Below, in pieces: positions 33,252-44,067 of a stretch of DNA of 64,000 bases. The stretch is taken from the NCBI GenBank assembly GCA_021396245.1, contig WNYE01000070.1:159266-223265 (forward strand). Reading direction: 5' to 3'. The DNA is from Sporothrix humicola. Its lineage: Eukaryota; Ascomycota; Sordariomycetes; Ophiostomatales; Ophiostomataceae. Each line of letters begins with the position of its first letter. Within the stretch, counting starts at the first letter, position 1. Both the position numbers and the translations under genes were made by a program. The notes under the pieces were generated by a model, which had not been told where the DNA came from, made no database searches, and worked only from the letters and a program-made list of their open reading frames with translations.

Positions 33252-36200
33252 CTACTCCTCTTCGTCGTCGGTGTCGAGCGGCTTGGGCGTGCCCTTGGGC
33301 GAGTTGAGCCACACAATCTCGCGCTGCCGGCGACGGTTCTCGCGCTCCTTGAGCTCCTTCTTGGTCATCTTTCTCTTCTTCTTGGCGCGGAACTTGAGAT
33401 CGCCCGTGGCGTTGTCCTCGACGCCGCTGTTGACGGCGCTGGACACGACGCTCGAGGACAGGGCGGGCGTCATCACGCCGGCGGGCGTAGCCATACCCGG
33501 GGTGGTGCGGCCGCTGCCGGGGCGGCTGCCGTCCTCGAAGCGGTCGAGGGCAATGGCGTTGTGGCCGCGGTGGGTCATGCGGCCGGCGTCGACGTGCCAC
33601 TGCTCCGAGGACAGGGCGCCGACAAACTCTTCGTTGTGCGAAATCATGACGACGCCGCCCTTGAAGTCGCGGATGGCGACGGCGAGGCCGCCCAGCGAGT
33701 CGCGGTCCAAGAAGTTAGTCGGCTCGTCCAGCACCAGCAAGTGCGGGTTGTTCCACATGGCGCCGGCAATGACGACCTTGACCTTTTGGCCGCCGGACAG
33801 CGAGCCGATCTCGTTGTGGTTGGCAATCTCCGGGTCGAGGCCCAGGTCCTCAAAGTGCTTAGAAATAATAGCGGGCTGCAGGTCGCGGAAGCTCAGACCC
33901 TCGCGGGACGACTCGTGGTCGTCAAACTCCTGGATGAGCTTGTCGAAGCCGAGCTCCAGCAGGGTCTCGCGGGTGACCATGGTGTTGTGCTTGGGCAGCA
34001 TGTTGCGCCACTTGACTTCGTACTGGAAGGTCTTCTTATACTTTTGGCGACCGACCAGCGTCTCGATCTGGCGCTGGCCCATGCCCGGGCCGAGCTCGAC
34101 AATCTTCTCCATCTGCGCGCGGTCCTGGTCCGACAGCATGCGCGTCTGCTTCATGTGCACCTCACGGTCGTCGCCGTGTTGGTAGCGCCACTGCAGGTAC
34201 TGGTTGGGGGTCTTTTCGAGATGCATTTCGACGTGCTCGAGGGCGTGCTGCTTGATGTAGCCGATACGCAGGTTGGGGTGCTTCTCGACCTTGCCGCTGG
34301 TGGGGATGACCTCGCCCGTCAGCAGCTTGATCAGGGTCGACTTGCCGGCTCCGTTGGGGCCGATGACGGCGACACGCGACGACAGCGTCAGCTGGCACGA
34401 AGCGTCGGTCAGGGACGGCTTGGCGGCGCCCGGGTACGTAAACGAAACGTTGGACATGCGCACAATAGCGCGGGTCTGCGACTTGATGCCCGACAGGATA
34501 CCCGGCGGCGGGAACTTGAACTGCACCATGCTAGAGGACAGCGTGTAGTAGCTCTTGGCCTCGGGGTGGATCTTGACAAACGAGGCGAGGTTGCCCTTGT
34601 AGTGGGCGAGCTTCTTGCCGGGCTCGTAGTGGTAAATGTCGGTGGTGACCTCGTCGAGGAAGCCGGAGTCGTGGGACACGATCAGACTGGTGATCTCAGT
34701 GTTCTTCTTGAGGTACGACTCGAGCCATGCAATGTTCTCGACGTCCAAGTGATTCGTAGGTTCGTCCAGCAGCAGGACATCGGCCTTTTGCAGCATGGCG
34801 CGCGCCAGCGCCAGCTTCATCTTCCAGCCACCCGACAGGGAGCCGACCTTTTGGGCCTGGCGACCCTCGGGGCCGGCCGTGAAACCGAACTCGGACAAAA
34901 CTTCCGAGATGCGCTCGCGGCCCTCCTGGGCAATGGTGGGGTCCTTGGCGACAAACTCCAGAATGCTGATCTCGGCATCCTCGCCCTGGTTGTGCTCGAC
35001 GTAGCAGGTGCGAAGGACGTCCTGGGGCGGGAAGCCCTCGAGCTTGCCACCGGCAATGCTGCGCATCAGGGTAGACTTGCCAGCACCGTTGCGACCGACG
35101 AGACCGTAGCGGTGGCCCTTGAGCAGGCGCATGTTGGTGTGGGACAGCAGCAGCATGCCGCCGTAGCCGAGCGAGAAGTCGGCGTTGACAATCTCGACCT
35201 CGCCGTCGTCCTCCTTTTCGGGGACACCAAACTTGCGCTGGTCCGCCTCAACATAAAAAGTCTCGACGGCCTGGGCGACGGCGTCAGGGTTGGCGACAAT
35301 GGTGGCCAGGTAGGGGCCGATATTTCTGGCCACGCGGTTGACGTAGCGGAAGTTGACAGCTTCCGAAACCATGGTCGTAATATATGGGCGCAGGCCGTTG
35401 AAGGCCTCTGTGTTTCCGGCCGACGGCAAAACGCCGCCGTCGTTCTTGATTGCCTTGTCCAAGACCTTGCCGACATCCTCGGGCGACGTCTTCTCCACCA
35501 AAACAGCGGTGCCGCTCTTGTCGGTGGCCATGGCAATGTCCATCACATTCAGAGCGCGGGTGGCCATCTCACGGACCTCGGGCAGCGAGGCGCGGTCCTT
35601 GACGGCCTTGACACCGGGCTGCAGCTTGGGCAGGAATGTGCGGGCCTCGATGGGGTCGTGGACGAGCTTGGTCAGGTTCTCGGTGATAACGACCGTCTGG
35701 CGCAGGACCTCCTGGGCGGTGTTGGGGTTGTTGAGCGAGCGCTCGAGGAAGGGTGTCAGCAGGGCCAGGACAGGCGATGTGACGATGGCGACGAACGTCG
35801 TGTGGGCCAGGGCGTGGATGGCCTTTTGGAGGGTCGCGGGCGAGGGGTGCTGCATGGTGTCGATCAGCAGCGGGATGCGGGGCAAGACGTCGTCGTTGGA
35901 CAGCAGCGTGGTGAGCGAGGTCATGGTGACGACAGCCTGCTTCTCGACCTCGGTCTTCAAGTCGCTCATGGCGCCCTCAACGAGGGGAATGAGCGTGGCG
36001 AGCTTGGAGCCCATCAAATCGCGCAGGACGTCCTGCTCGACGGCCTCCTCCTTGGTGGTGCCCAGAGCCAGCTGGGTCTTGTCGGCCATGCGCTGCATCA
36101 GCTTGAGCGCGCCGACGGTGCCCTGCCACTTGCCCGTCTTCTTGCCAAGGTAGGCGATCAGAGCCGGCAGCAGACCAACAACGAGCGACTCGGCGCGCAG

Positions 36201-36695
36201 GTGGGCGAACAGGGCATCGATGCCGTACTGGGCTGCCTCGCGGACGACGCTGCCCTTGTCGGAGAGCGCATCGAGAGCGCAGGCGAGCATGCCGCCGTCC
36301 TGCAGCAAGAAGTTGACCTCGCTGGCGGCCTGCTTGGGCGGGAAACGCTCGAAAAGCGCACCGAGCAGGTTCTGGGCGCTCTCGCGACGGAGGCCGCTCT
36401 TCTTGTCGGCGGCGGCCTTGCGGATCTCGGCCAGGACGCCATAGGAGCTCAGGCCGCGGAAACCGACGGCAGGCTTCTCGAGGAGGACATCGCAGAGTTT
36501 GTAGGCGGCTTCGATGGAGGCGTTGGAGGTGTTGGCGGTGAAGACGGTGTCGAGGATGGCGGAGATCTCGGCCTGGGTCGGTGCGCCGGGTACGGCAGCT
36601 GCTGCGGGTGCGGCTGCTGGTGCCGAGGCCGCGCCGGCCTTGGGGATGAAGGGGAGGGCGTTATGATTCATCGGAGGCGAGACAGGATGAGGCAT
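33252..36695 (-). CDS. new1: New1/Elf1-type ABC-F ATPase (EF-3-like)
   Basis: Single exon, 1147 aa. The family acts on cytoplasmic ribosomes. Yeast New1 aids translation termination and recycling and ribosome assembly, and S. pombe Elf1 was first linked to mRNA export. The order is an Ala/Pro-rich N-terminus (to about 40), a HEAT-repeat region (about 45-400), and ABC1 with Walker A GRNGAGKST (534-542), LSGGWKMKLALARAM and LLLDEPTNHLD. ABC2 follows with Walker A GPNGAGKST (779-787), a chromodomain-like insertion, LSGGQKVKVVIAGAM and LVLDEPTNFLD. A Lys/Arg-rich then acidic tail ends the protein. The sequence FSLGYGGMLLLSHTN and the QGEDA segment favour New1/Elf1 over EF-3 proper. The frame stays open upstream to 37067 but has no ATG there, so 36695 is the first possible start. 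A second Met at 36671 is possible. Confidence 0.88.
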   Translation of the reverse strand: MPHPVSPPMNHNALPFIPKAGAASAPAAAPAAAAVPGAPTQAEISAILDTVFTANTSNASIEAAYKLCDVLLEKPAVGFRGLSSYGVLAEIRKAAADKKSGLRRESAQNLLGALFERFPPKQAASEVNFLLQDGGMLACALDALSDKGSVVREAAQYGIDALFAHLRAESLVVGLLPALIAYLGKKTGKWQGTVGALKLMQRMADKTQLALGTTKEEAVEQDVLRDLMGSKLATLIPLVEGAMSDLKTEVEKQAVVTMTSLTTLLSNDDVLPRIPLLIDTMQHPSPATLQKAIHALAHTTFVAIVTSPVLALLTPFLERSLNNPNTAQEVLRQTVVITENLTKLVHDPIEARTFLPKLQPGVKAVKDRASLPEVREMATRALNVMDIAMATDKSGTAVLVEKTSPEDVGKVLDKAIKNDGGVLPSAGNTEAFNGLRPYITTMVSEAVNFRYVNRVARNIGPYLATIVANPDAVAQAVETFYVEADQRKFGVPEKEDDGEVEIVNADFSLGYGGMLLLSHTNMRLLKGHRYGLVGRNGAGKSTLMRSIAGGKLEGFPPQDVLRTCYVEHNQGEDAEISILEFVAKDPTIAQEGRERISEVLSEFGFTAGPEGRQAQKVGSLSGGWKMKLALARAMLQKADVLLLDEPTNHLDVENIAWLESYLKKNTEITSLIVSHDSGFLDEVTTDIYHYEPGKKLAHYKGNLASFVKIHPEAKSYYTLSSSMVQFKFPPPGILSGIKSQTRAIVRMSNVSFTYPGAAKPSLTDASCQLTLSSRVAVIGPNGAGKSTLIKLLTGEVIPTSGKVEKHPNLRIGYIKQHALEHVEMHLEKTPNQYLQWRYQHGDDREVHMKQTRMLSDQDRAQMEKIVELGPGMGQRQIETLVGRQKYKKTFQYEVKWRNMLPKHNTMVTRETLLELGFDKLIQEFDDHESSREGLSFRDLQPAIISKHFEDLGLDPEIANHNEIGSLSGGQKVKVVIAGAMWNNPHLLVLDEPTNFLDRDSLGGLAVAIRDFKGGVVMISHNEEFVGALSSEQWHVDAGRMTHRGHNAIALDRFEDGSRPGSGRTTPGMATPAGVMTPALSSSVVSSAVNSGVEDNATGDLKFRAKKKRKMTKKELKERENRRRQREIVWLNSPKGTPKPLDTDDEEE

Positions 36696-37617
36696 AATAC
36701 GGAGGAGAGAAGAAGAAAAGGGGGTAGGAGAGAAGACAGGAGAAAAAAAGGAAAGAGGAGAGGGAAATCGAAGAAGGCGCGACTTGGTTTGGAGTGGAGA
36801 TGGTCGTTCAGACAAAAATGGAAAGTGGCTCTCTGAGAAGGCGGGACACGAGGCGGAAAGAGCGATCGCAGTCCCAAATCCACGCACGAGGCGATGGAGG
36901 GGAAAGAGAGAGATGGAGGGGTCGCAAGTGGTCGCGGACTTGCGGATTTCGAAAAGGTGAGGCAGGAGCGGAAGGTAGTGATGGAAGGAGGGAAAGAAGG
37001 AAAGAACGAAAAGGGAGGACGAAAGAAAGGAAAGGGAAGACAATGAGGCGTAGTCGTTAATTAGCAATCTATGCCCAAGGCCGACAATCTGCTAGCATTG
37101 TGAGAAAAAGTCTGACCCCGCCAAAAAAAAATCTTAATACAATTTTTTTCTTCTTATCTTCCGGATTCTGCCACGCGCAGCTTATCGGGACTATGATAGG
37201 GGCGGTCTTTACGGGGTCCTTCAGGCATGTGCTCGGGGAGGTGGTCAGTTATGTAAGCGGGGCTATTGCCAACGGGCCGCCTTTTAGTGGTGCATCGGTG
37301 CAGTTTAGCGGCACTTGCCCGTTTAGGCCTTACAGAGACAGCGCACAACGGTACACAAAACACAAACACAAGAACGACGCGAGTAATCTTGCTCAAGCCT
37401 AACAAACTATTACCGTCACTATGAATCATCAGCGCACAGGATGTCGGTAGGTCAAATATGTTCAAAAGGGACAAAACTAACAATACATACAAACAGATAA
37501 ACGAACAAAATACAAAACCAACCAACGCCACGCGGAAATAAAAGCACCATTCATCCTGAGGACATATTTCCTCTCTTCTTCCATCTCCATCTCTCCCTAT
37601 CCCCCCTATCCCCCCTC
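36696..37617. other. Upstream region of the New1/Elf1 gene
   Basis: This 922-bp stretch is between two minus-strand genes. The 370 bp before the New1 start is almost pure pyrimidine on the coding strand, a typical leader of a highly expressed fungal gene. Further right lies the 3' flank of the GT2 gene, with a C-rich run of CCCCCTAT repeats just before its stop codon. Confidence 0.55.
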
Positions 37618-40398
37618 TCACCACGAGAAGGTCATCAGCGCCGGGTTGAGGACGAGCGGCAGCAAAAAGTGCGAGACGGCGACGGTGGCCATGGGCAGGA
37701 TGGCGACAAAGTCGGTGATGCGCCAGTCGACCGGCACAAAGGGGCCGATGGCCAGGATGATCATGCCGGCGATGGAGGCGGTGGCAAAGAACATGCTGAA
37801 CTTGAACCGCTTCAGGACTTTTGGCACTTCAATAAAAAAGTTGGAGAACTCGACTTCCTTGGAGGTGGTGCCCCAGGTCATGTTGACCTCGAACATGTGC
37901 GCCAGAATGGCCTGGGAGACGTGGAGAGACAGCCCTCCCAAAAAGATGGCCAGGAGGAACGTCCACTTGAAGTTTTCGAACAGCGAGTGCAGCAGGTTGC
38001 GCTCGCCAATGCGGTAGCGCATGACGGCGAGGGCGACGTTGCCGAGGCCATTGAAGACGAGGATGATGGAGAACCAGACCTGCCACGAGTCGACATAGTA
38101 CTTGTCCAGGTACCCGTTGAACCAGCCCATCAAAAAGTAGTTGATGACGGTCATGAGCCAGGCGGCGCCGATGGCATAGTACGTGCCGACATACGAGATG
38201 ATGGTGACCTTGGAGGTGAAGCGGATGTTGGAGAACAAGAACTTGCGGAAGAGCGGCGTGAACGGACCCCGCCACAGCCACGTCCGCAAGGGATGGAACA
38301 GCAGCTCGTTGCAGCCATAGGCATACTTTTCCCAGCGCGCCAGCTCGTCGTACACGGTCAGGGACACGCCCTCCTTGAAACCGTCGCCGGCCCAGGCGGC
38401 CATGCGGATAATGTATCCGTCGCATTGGAGCCTGAGGGACATGTCAAAGTCTTCGGACACGTGGCTCTCGGACCAGAACTTTTCATAGTTGTCGTCGTCA
38501 ATGTACGAGACCTGCTGGAGCGCACTCCACCGCAGAATGGCATTGTGGCCGACAAAGGGAGCAACGTCGCCGTTGGACACGGTGTAGCGGATGGCCGTGT
38601 AGATCAGGTTCGTGAAGAAGGTGATGCCGTTCTCAAAATAGTTGTGCACGACCTGCATGACGCCCGACGAGAACTGCAGGATGCCGACGTCGGGTGACTG
38701 CTCCATCTCACTGACCGCGTCCAGCAAACAGTCGGCAGGCACACGCGTGTCCGAGTCGATGATCAGGATGTAGTCGCCCACGCGGATGTTGCCGTCGGCC
38801 CAGGCACGGCCGTCTTCTTCGAGGACTTGTCTCAAGGCATGCTCGTAAGCGCGAGCCTCGTGCTGCTGCGTCCAGGTCGGACCCCGCTTGTACACGCGCA
38901 GCTTCTCCTCGACCCGACAGCTAATCATCAGCGCAAAGTTCATGTTGGACGCCTTCTTGAACTTGCCGCGGCGCTGGAACCCGTTCTCACCGTCCTTGGG
39001 CCGCGCCACCCAGCCGATGCTGTGGTCGGCGTAGAACTCGATGCGCGCCTGGCGGTCTTCGTCGCCAATCAGCTGCAGGCCGTCGTCGTTGACAAACATG
39101 TTGGCCGAGCCGCCCTGCAACTCGTAGGTCGAGATGGCCTGCTTGATGGACTTGACGGTGGGCTCAATGACGGCTGCTAGACCCTCCTTGTAAACGGGAC
39201 ACTGGACCGTGACATGCGGCAGGACAGACGACTGCAGCCGGGGCGGACGACGGGCCGAGTAGAACTTGGAGTTGACGGTGAACTGGCGGACAGGGCCAAA
39301 GATCTGGGCAAGACAGCCGATGATGACCTGGGCAAAGAACAGAGTAAAAAAGATCTGGATCGGGAAGAGGGCCACCAGAGCAAGGCGCGTGTAGCTGTGG
39401 TCGACAGACACCTCGATCGCCAGCTGGCGCCAAGCGGCGCCCAAAGACACAGTGACCAAGATGAGTGTCATGGTCACCAAATACGTGTTCAAGAGGTGGA
39501 TGGGGCGCTTCTCCGGCCGGATCTCGCCGCTCTCTTCGTCCAAATCATAGTCCATGTATCCTCCAGCACCAAAACCGTCACCGGCCGCGCTCAGAGGACG
39601 CCCGCCAACACAGCCCTTTTCATTGTCTTCGTCGTCGCCGCCCGACCGCCACACGAGGCCCATCAGCTCAGCCTCAATGTCCTTGGCCCTCGTCACAATG
39701 TGCATGGCGTCGTCGTCCCAGACCACCAGCAGGCCCTCCGAGGCCACAAACGCCGCAAACTGGTGCTTGCGCGCCCGATGCAGGTCCTCGATCGTGGGCA
39801 GAATCTGGATGCGCAGGCCATTCAGGAGGGGCACGTCCACCGCGTCGGGGGCCCACTGCAGAAATGTCTTGATGACCCGCGAGTTGACCGTCATGGCGCA
39901 CGACACGTTGAGCGAGGCACAGGCCTGGGCCAGGGCTGACTCGAGCAGCTGGGGCGGGCAGGCCATGTACTGCCCGCGTGTTTTTCTCAGAAGCACGCCC
40001 TCGACTTCGCCGCTGCCGTCGGCCACCCACAGCCGCGAGCACTGCTGCTGGTACAGGTAGTTGACCATGACCTCGTGCTTGATCTCGTCCAGAAACACCG
40101 AGCTGCCGTGGCTGCGGTACGAGCTGGCGCCCGAGCGGGCCGACCGGCCGGACTTGGCGGACCGCAGTGAACGGCCCGAGCGGGCGGAGATGATGGACAG
40201 CGGCCGAGATGTGGTGTTATTGGCCGTTGTTGTGTTGTTGGCCCCGCTTGTCGTCTTTGCCTCTTCCTCTGGCTCCTCATGAATAATGTCGTCCCGATAT
40301 GGAATTTGGTAGGGATTGGCAAAAGACTCGGACGGTGTCAGATCCGACATGGCCGGGTGCACCCCGATGCCGTACATGGAGCCGGGAGTTTGTGCCAT
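37618..40398 (-). CDS. GT2: Family 2 glycosyltransferase, hyphal-growth GT2 type
   Basis: Single exon, 926 aa. The N-terminal 300 residues are soluble, with a Ser/Arg-rich patch (about 65-100) and an acidic Gly-rich linker. Two membrane segments follow near 305-370, then a cytosolic GT-A domain with VQCPVYKEG, YILIIDSDTRVPADCLLDA (DSD metal-binding motif) and SEDFDMSLRLQCDG (acceptor-site Asp region). At least six further membrane helices form the C-terminus. This arrangement matches the conserved fungal GT2 protein reported in plant pathogens (Zymoseptoria, Fusarium) as needed for hyphal growth on solid surfaces. Its polysaccharide product is not established. Chitin synthase is less likely because no QRRRW motif is seen. 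Expected location: plasma or secretory membrane. Confidence 0.82.
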   Translation of the reverse strand: MAQTPGSMYGIGVHPAMSDLTPSESFANPYQIPYRDDIIHEEPEEEAKTTSGANNTTTANNTTSRPLSIISARSGRSLRSAKSGRSARSGASSYRSHGSSVFLDEIKHEVMVNYLYQQQCSRLWVADGSGEVEGVLLRKTRGQYMACPPQLLESALAQACASLNVSCAMTVNSRVIKTFLQWAPDAVDVPLLNGLRIQILPTIEDLHRARKHQFAAFVASEGLLVVWDDDAMHIVTRAKDIEAELMGLVWRSGGDDEDNEKGCVGGRPLSAAGDGFGAGGYMDYDLDEESGEIRPEKRPIHLLNTYLVTMTLILVTVSLGAAWRQLAIEVSVDHSYTRLALVALFPIQIFFTLFFAQVIIGCLAQIFGPVRQFTVNSKFYSARRPPRLQSSVLPHVTVQCPVYKEGLAAVIEPTVKSIKQAISTYELQGGSANMFVNDDGLQLIGDEDRQARIEFYADHSIGWVARPKDGENGFQRRGKFKKASNMNFALMISCRVEEKLRVYKRGPTWTQQHEARAYEHALRQVLEEDGRAWADGNIRVGDYILIIDSDTRVPADCLLDAVSEMEQSPDVGILQFSSGVMQVVHNYFENGITFFTNLIYTAIRYTVSNGDVAPFVGHNAILRWSALQQVSYIDDDNYEKFWSESHVSEDFDMSLRLQCDGYIIRMAAWAGDGFKEGVSLTVYDELARWEKYAYGCNELLFHPLRTWLWRGPFTPLFRKFLFSNIRFTSKVTIISYVGTYYAIGAAWLMTVINYFLMGWFNGYLDKYYVDSWQVWFSIILVFNGLGNVALAVMRYRIGERNLLHSLFENFKWTFLLAIFLGGLSLHVSQAILAHMFEVNMTWGTTSKEVEFSNFFIEVPKVLKRFKFSMFFATASIAGMIILAIGPFVPVDWRITDFVAILPMATVAVSHFLLPLVLNPALMTFSW

Positions 40399-43300
40399 GG
40401 TGGCGGTGAATGGAACTAAAAGTTATGTGCTGTGTGAGGGTGAAGTGATCGAATGTATGAATATTGTTGGTATTATGATACGCAGCAAGTGATCATGGAG
40501 ATATGATTTCCATGTGGTTCATAATGCAGCATGGGATGGTGTATGACAGTCAGATGTTAAGTGATGAGCCGAAGGGTGATGATAAGGCAAGGGCCCTCAG
40601 AGTGAACAGCAATATGGTGAAGTGTAATAAAACGAGTGACTGTAACGAACGTAAGATTTGGTGATGATGGGATGGGGCCAAAGCTGTGAGGTGGAAGGAA
40701 GAGGAAAAGAAGGAAGGAGGAGGGAGGAAGAAGAAAGAAAAGAAGCGAGGGCAGCCACGCGATACTAAGAGCCGTATCTATTCTTTTGAAGAGGGAAGTA
40801 TCACGGTCAAATCCAACGCGGTGATGAACTATTATGGCGAATCGACGCGTAGAGAGAACAGCGGATAAGAGAAAAAAAGATATCTCGGCCGGGTTTCCGA
40901 GGTTTGGCGTGCAATTTGGGTCACGGTATGGCCAATGGTATGGCCAGACGACGTGATCTTGGTGACGAGAACGTGGATGTGGAGGCAGGCAAAGACGCGA
41001 GCAATGTGAGTTAATGAGATGACGAGCTCTGCTCTGCACGAAGACGTGAAGCATGCGAGTAACTATCGAACGCCTCGGTGACGGGTACGTATGATAGAGA
41101 ATGATGAAAACAACCAAAGAATCAGAACGGGCCGTGAATGGCCAGATACTGGCTGATTAGGATCAGACAAGGTTCGTCGGGAAGCGCCTCGCCGTGATGT
41201 ACGTGCTTCCCGTTTTTCCAATATTCCAAGAGGAGTGTCAACGGTGACCCGTTCCCAAGGAAAGGCCTCAGGCAGGCATGCCCATTGGTGCAAAAAAGGT
41301 GACGAGGTGGAAGAGAAGGTAAACGAAAGACCAAAAAAGAAAGTCGAGGCTGGCTGAGTATGTTGATTTTAGACGACTGGAGAACGTTGAGAACGTTGAC
41401 GATGTATGATAGTGTCAGAAGTTTCCCTTTAGGATGAGACAGGACGTTGTAGGACGAAACAAGGAAACAAACAAGTAAGAAATGCAGTCAATAATTGGGG
41501 ATTGGATGCCGACTCTATGAGGGCATGAGAGAAGAATATCAGATTCGGGATGTCGTCCAAAAAGGGAAATATGAGAGGAGAGCAAGAAGAGCAAGAAAAA
41601 GAAATATGACCAACAAAAGGGGGAAAGCACCAGCGGATGCTGCAACAATCAACGGCCTGTTGTGTACAGAGTATTGAAAAAAGGACAATGCTGACGAAGG
41701 CGAACGACGAACGGCGAACGTAACCAATGCAAATGCCAAAATCAATAGGACTGTGTATTGTTGAAGAGGCCCGTCTGGATATTTTCCCTGTTGGATCTTG
41801 ACAATGACAAGAGTTAGTTTTAGGTGTGCGTGTCTGAGCTGAGGAGTGATAAAGTGATGACAGAGAGAGAGAGAGAGTTGTGGCTGTTGGTGCATTGGTG
41901 CAGAATGAGGACAGAGCACGTTTGCTGCATGCTGCACATATTTTATTGCTTTCGACTTAATTCTCCTAATCCTTTATTTCTTTTACTCTAATATTTGTCT
42001 CCTTCCCTGTTCTCGTGTGGCACCGGAAGAAAGAATCGGGAAGCTGGAAGCTGGGGCGAGCAGGCAGACGAACGGACCAGGGGGGTCAATATCCAGGCCG
42101 TGTCCTTCTGTCCTCCATTTGCTCTTTCCCTCTTTTTGTGTTTGTCCTGTCTGTCGTTTGCCTTTCCGTCCTCGTTTCTCTTTTACTCTCCGTTCGTTTA
42201 GATCCGAGAACCCACAGCTGAACTTTTTAAACTTTCAAGATGGCGCCGCTCTTCAGTCGTTTCCATCATGACAAACCACATAACACCAAGCCAGGCCTGC
42301 CCGCCGGGAATCCGGTTGTCGGGTCTTGTTTTTGGGTGGACGAGGTTCTTTGTGGGTGGAGGTCGCAGGAACAACGTCAAAAACGTGCCTTCCTCTTGCG
42401 TGAGATGGCAGTGTGCAGGAAACAGAAAGAACCAACTACAAACAACGGAAGGAAGTGACTCCACGAAGATTTGAAGGAAAGAGCGACCCATTTACAAACC
42501 ACTCTCCCACTGCATTTGCACCTGCACTGTAACTTAATGCGGGCGGAAGGTGGAGACCGCTGTAGACACTAACACGACAGCCTGGTCCCTGTATGTCTTG
42601 AAGTCGTGCCCTTTTGCTCTGGTTCTTTTGGTCCTTTGTCGTGGTGTTCTCCTGGGGGACTTTCTTCAAGACCGAGATGAGCGTGCCGTCCTTTCCACTG
42701 GTGTCTTTTTGCTGTGTATTTCCGTCAATCTGTCTTTCTGTCATTCCGTCCTTCCAGCCAGTCGGTGTGAATTAGGAATTAGCCTTTTCGTTAGCGCATC
42801 CGTGTAAGTGATTCTCCACTAAGAAAGCACGTTTCTCGTTGCGTCGCTGTGTCGTTTTGTCGTTTCGTCGTTTCTCCCAATCGAAACCTCACACTGTGTC
42901 CCTACAGAGGAGAGCAGTTTTCTGGGGGAACCGCGTTGTGAAATAAAATAGAGTCAAGACACTGAAGGACTGGGAAAGAGAGTCAACAGGGTCAAAAGAA
43001 GCGCGGAAGGAATAATGAAACAATGAAACCAGGAAGTAGAAACCAGAAACCAGAAACCAATACTCTAGGCAATGTTGTGTAAGATACATGTTTCTGAGAA
43101 AGCTGTGCAATTCTGAGAACGATAATGTGTACTCGATTTGACCATTGCTTCCTATTTTTTTTTCCTTTTCTTTTCTTTTTCTTCCTTTGCTAGTAATTTT
43201 TGGCTTTATGGATTGCTTGCTTGTATTGAATCTCCCTGTGGCTGCCAAGAACGGAAGTCCAATACTCAACTGTAGCGAGGGAGATTCGCACAATAACCAC

Positions 43301-44067
43301 GAAAATCAATCACTGTCTGTCGTGAATCTGCACCAATCTCTTCACCAATCTACGCCGTAGTCGAATTCGTACTCGAATGCCTGGCCGTGTAACACGGAAA
43401 GGATAAAAAAACATTGTTGCTGTGGAGGAGCGCGTGGACGCAGACGCAGTTCAGAGTTCAGCTGGGGGAGATTACGAGAGTTTGTGTCACAGCAGCTGGA
43501 GAATTTCTCTTTGGTCATCTTTTTTTTTTTGGCCTCGTCCTCCACCCACCGATTTCATGGGCCGCCACGAGCGACCGTGTATTGTTATGGCGGTTGCACA
43601 ACGTTTGTACGAGTATGTCTGTGTTTTTGTGTTTTGTAGAGAACCGTAAATAGCATCCGTCATTGGTGCACCTCTGTGTGCCTCGTCCCTCAAAATTCAT
43701 CTCGTGCCTGCATCCATCCGACATTCTGCAGACCTGCGCAAGCCACGTTCATTTGTAGCATGTTGATACGTCAATACGTTCTCATAACCGTAGCAAAATG
43801 TTCTCATTAAATACGGAGTAGTCTTGTTAAATATCCCGAGACCCAAGAACGACCCAAGAGCTGACCCAAGAACCAGGAACCGACCCGAAATTGACTCCCA
43901 CGAGCGCCGTCCAGACACGACCCGAAAATGAATAAACTGACAACAGATAACAATATGAAAATCAAACAAAATAACCAAAAATAGAACACGCAAAATCAAA
44001 CAAACCAAATCAAAACAGCCTCGTACATGTCACCACCCGTCCGTGTTCGTTTTCGTAGAACTGGCAA
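40399..44067. other. Gene-poor region upstream of GT2
   Basis: This 3.7 kb stretch lies between two minus-strand genes and holds the GT2 promoter and the GH16 3' flank. It is partly purine-rich on the plus strand (40680-40760). It contains an (AG)8 run and TACGGAGTA at 43812-43820. Open frames up to 186 codons (40557-41117 minus) show no codon bias or recognisable domain. Confidence 0.55.
41862..41877. repeat. (AG)8 dinucleotide repeat
   Basis: A perfect 16-base AG microsatellite in intergenic DNA upstream of the GT2 gene. Confidence 0.9.

Noticed and set aside
33561..36836. 1091-codon open frame on the plus strand opposite the New1/Elf1 gene
   Set aside because: It is the mirror of a GC3-biased gene. 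Its translation is rich in Gly, Val, Arg, Asp and His, with no domain, and the opposite strand has a complete ABC-F protein.
33252..37067. Extending New1/Elf1 to the full open frame (1271 codons)
   Set aside because: The added 124 codons have no ATG and form a CT-rich leader.
40557..41117. 186-codon minus-strand frame upstream of GT2
   Set aside because: No domain, mixed codon use, and it lies in the expected promoter and leader of GT2.
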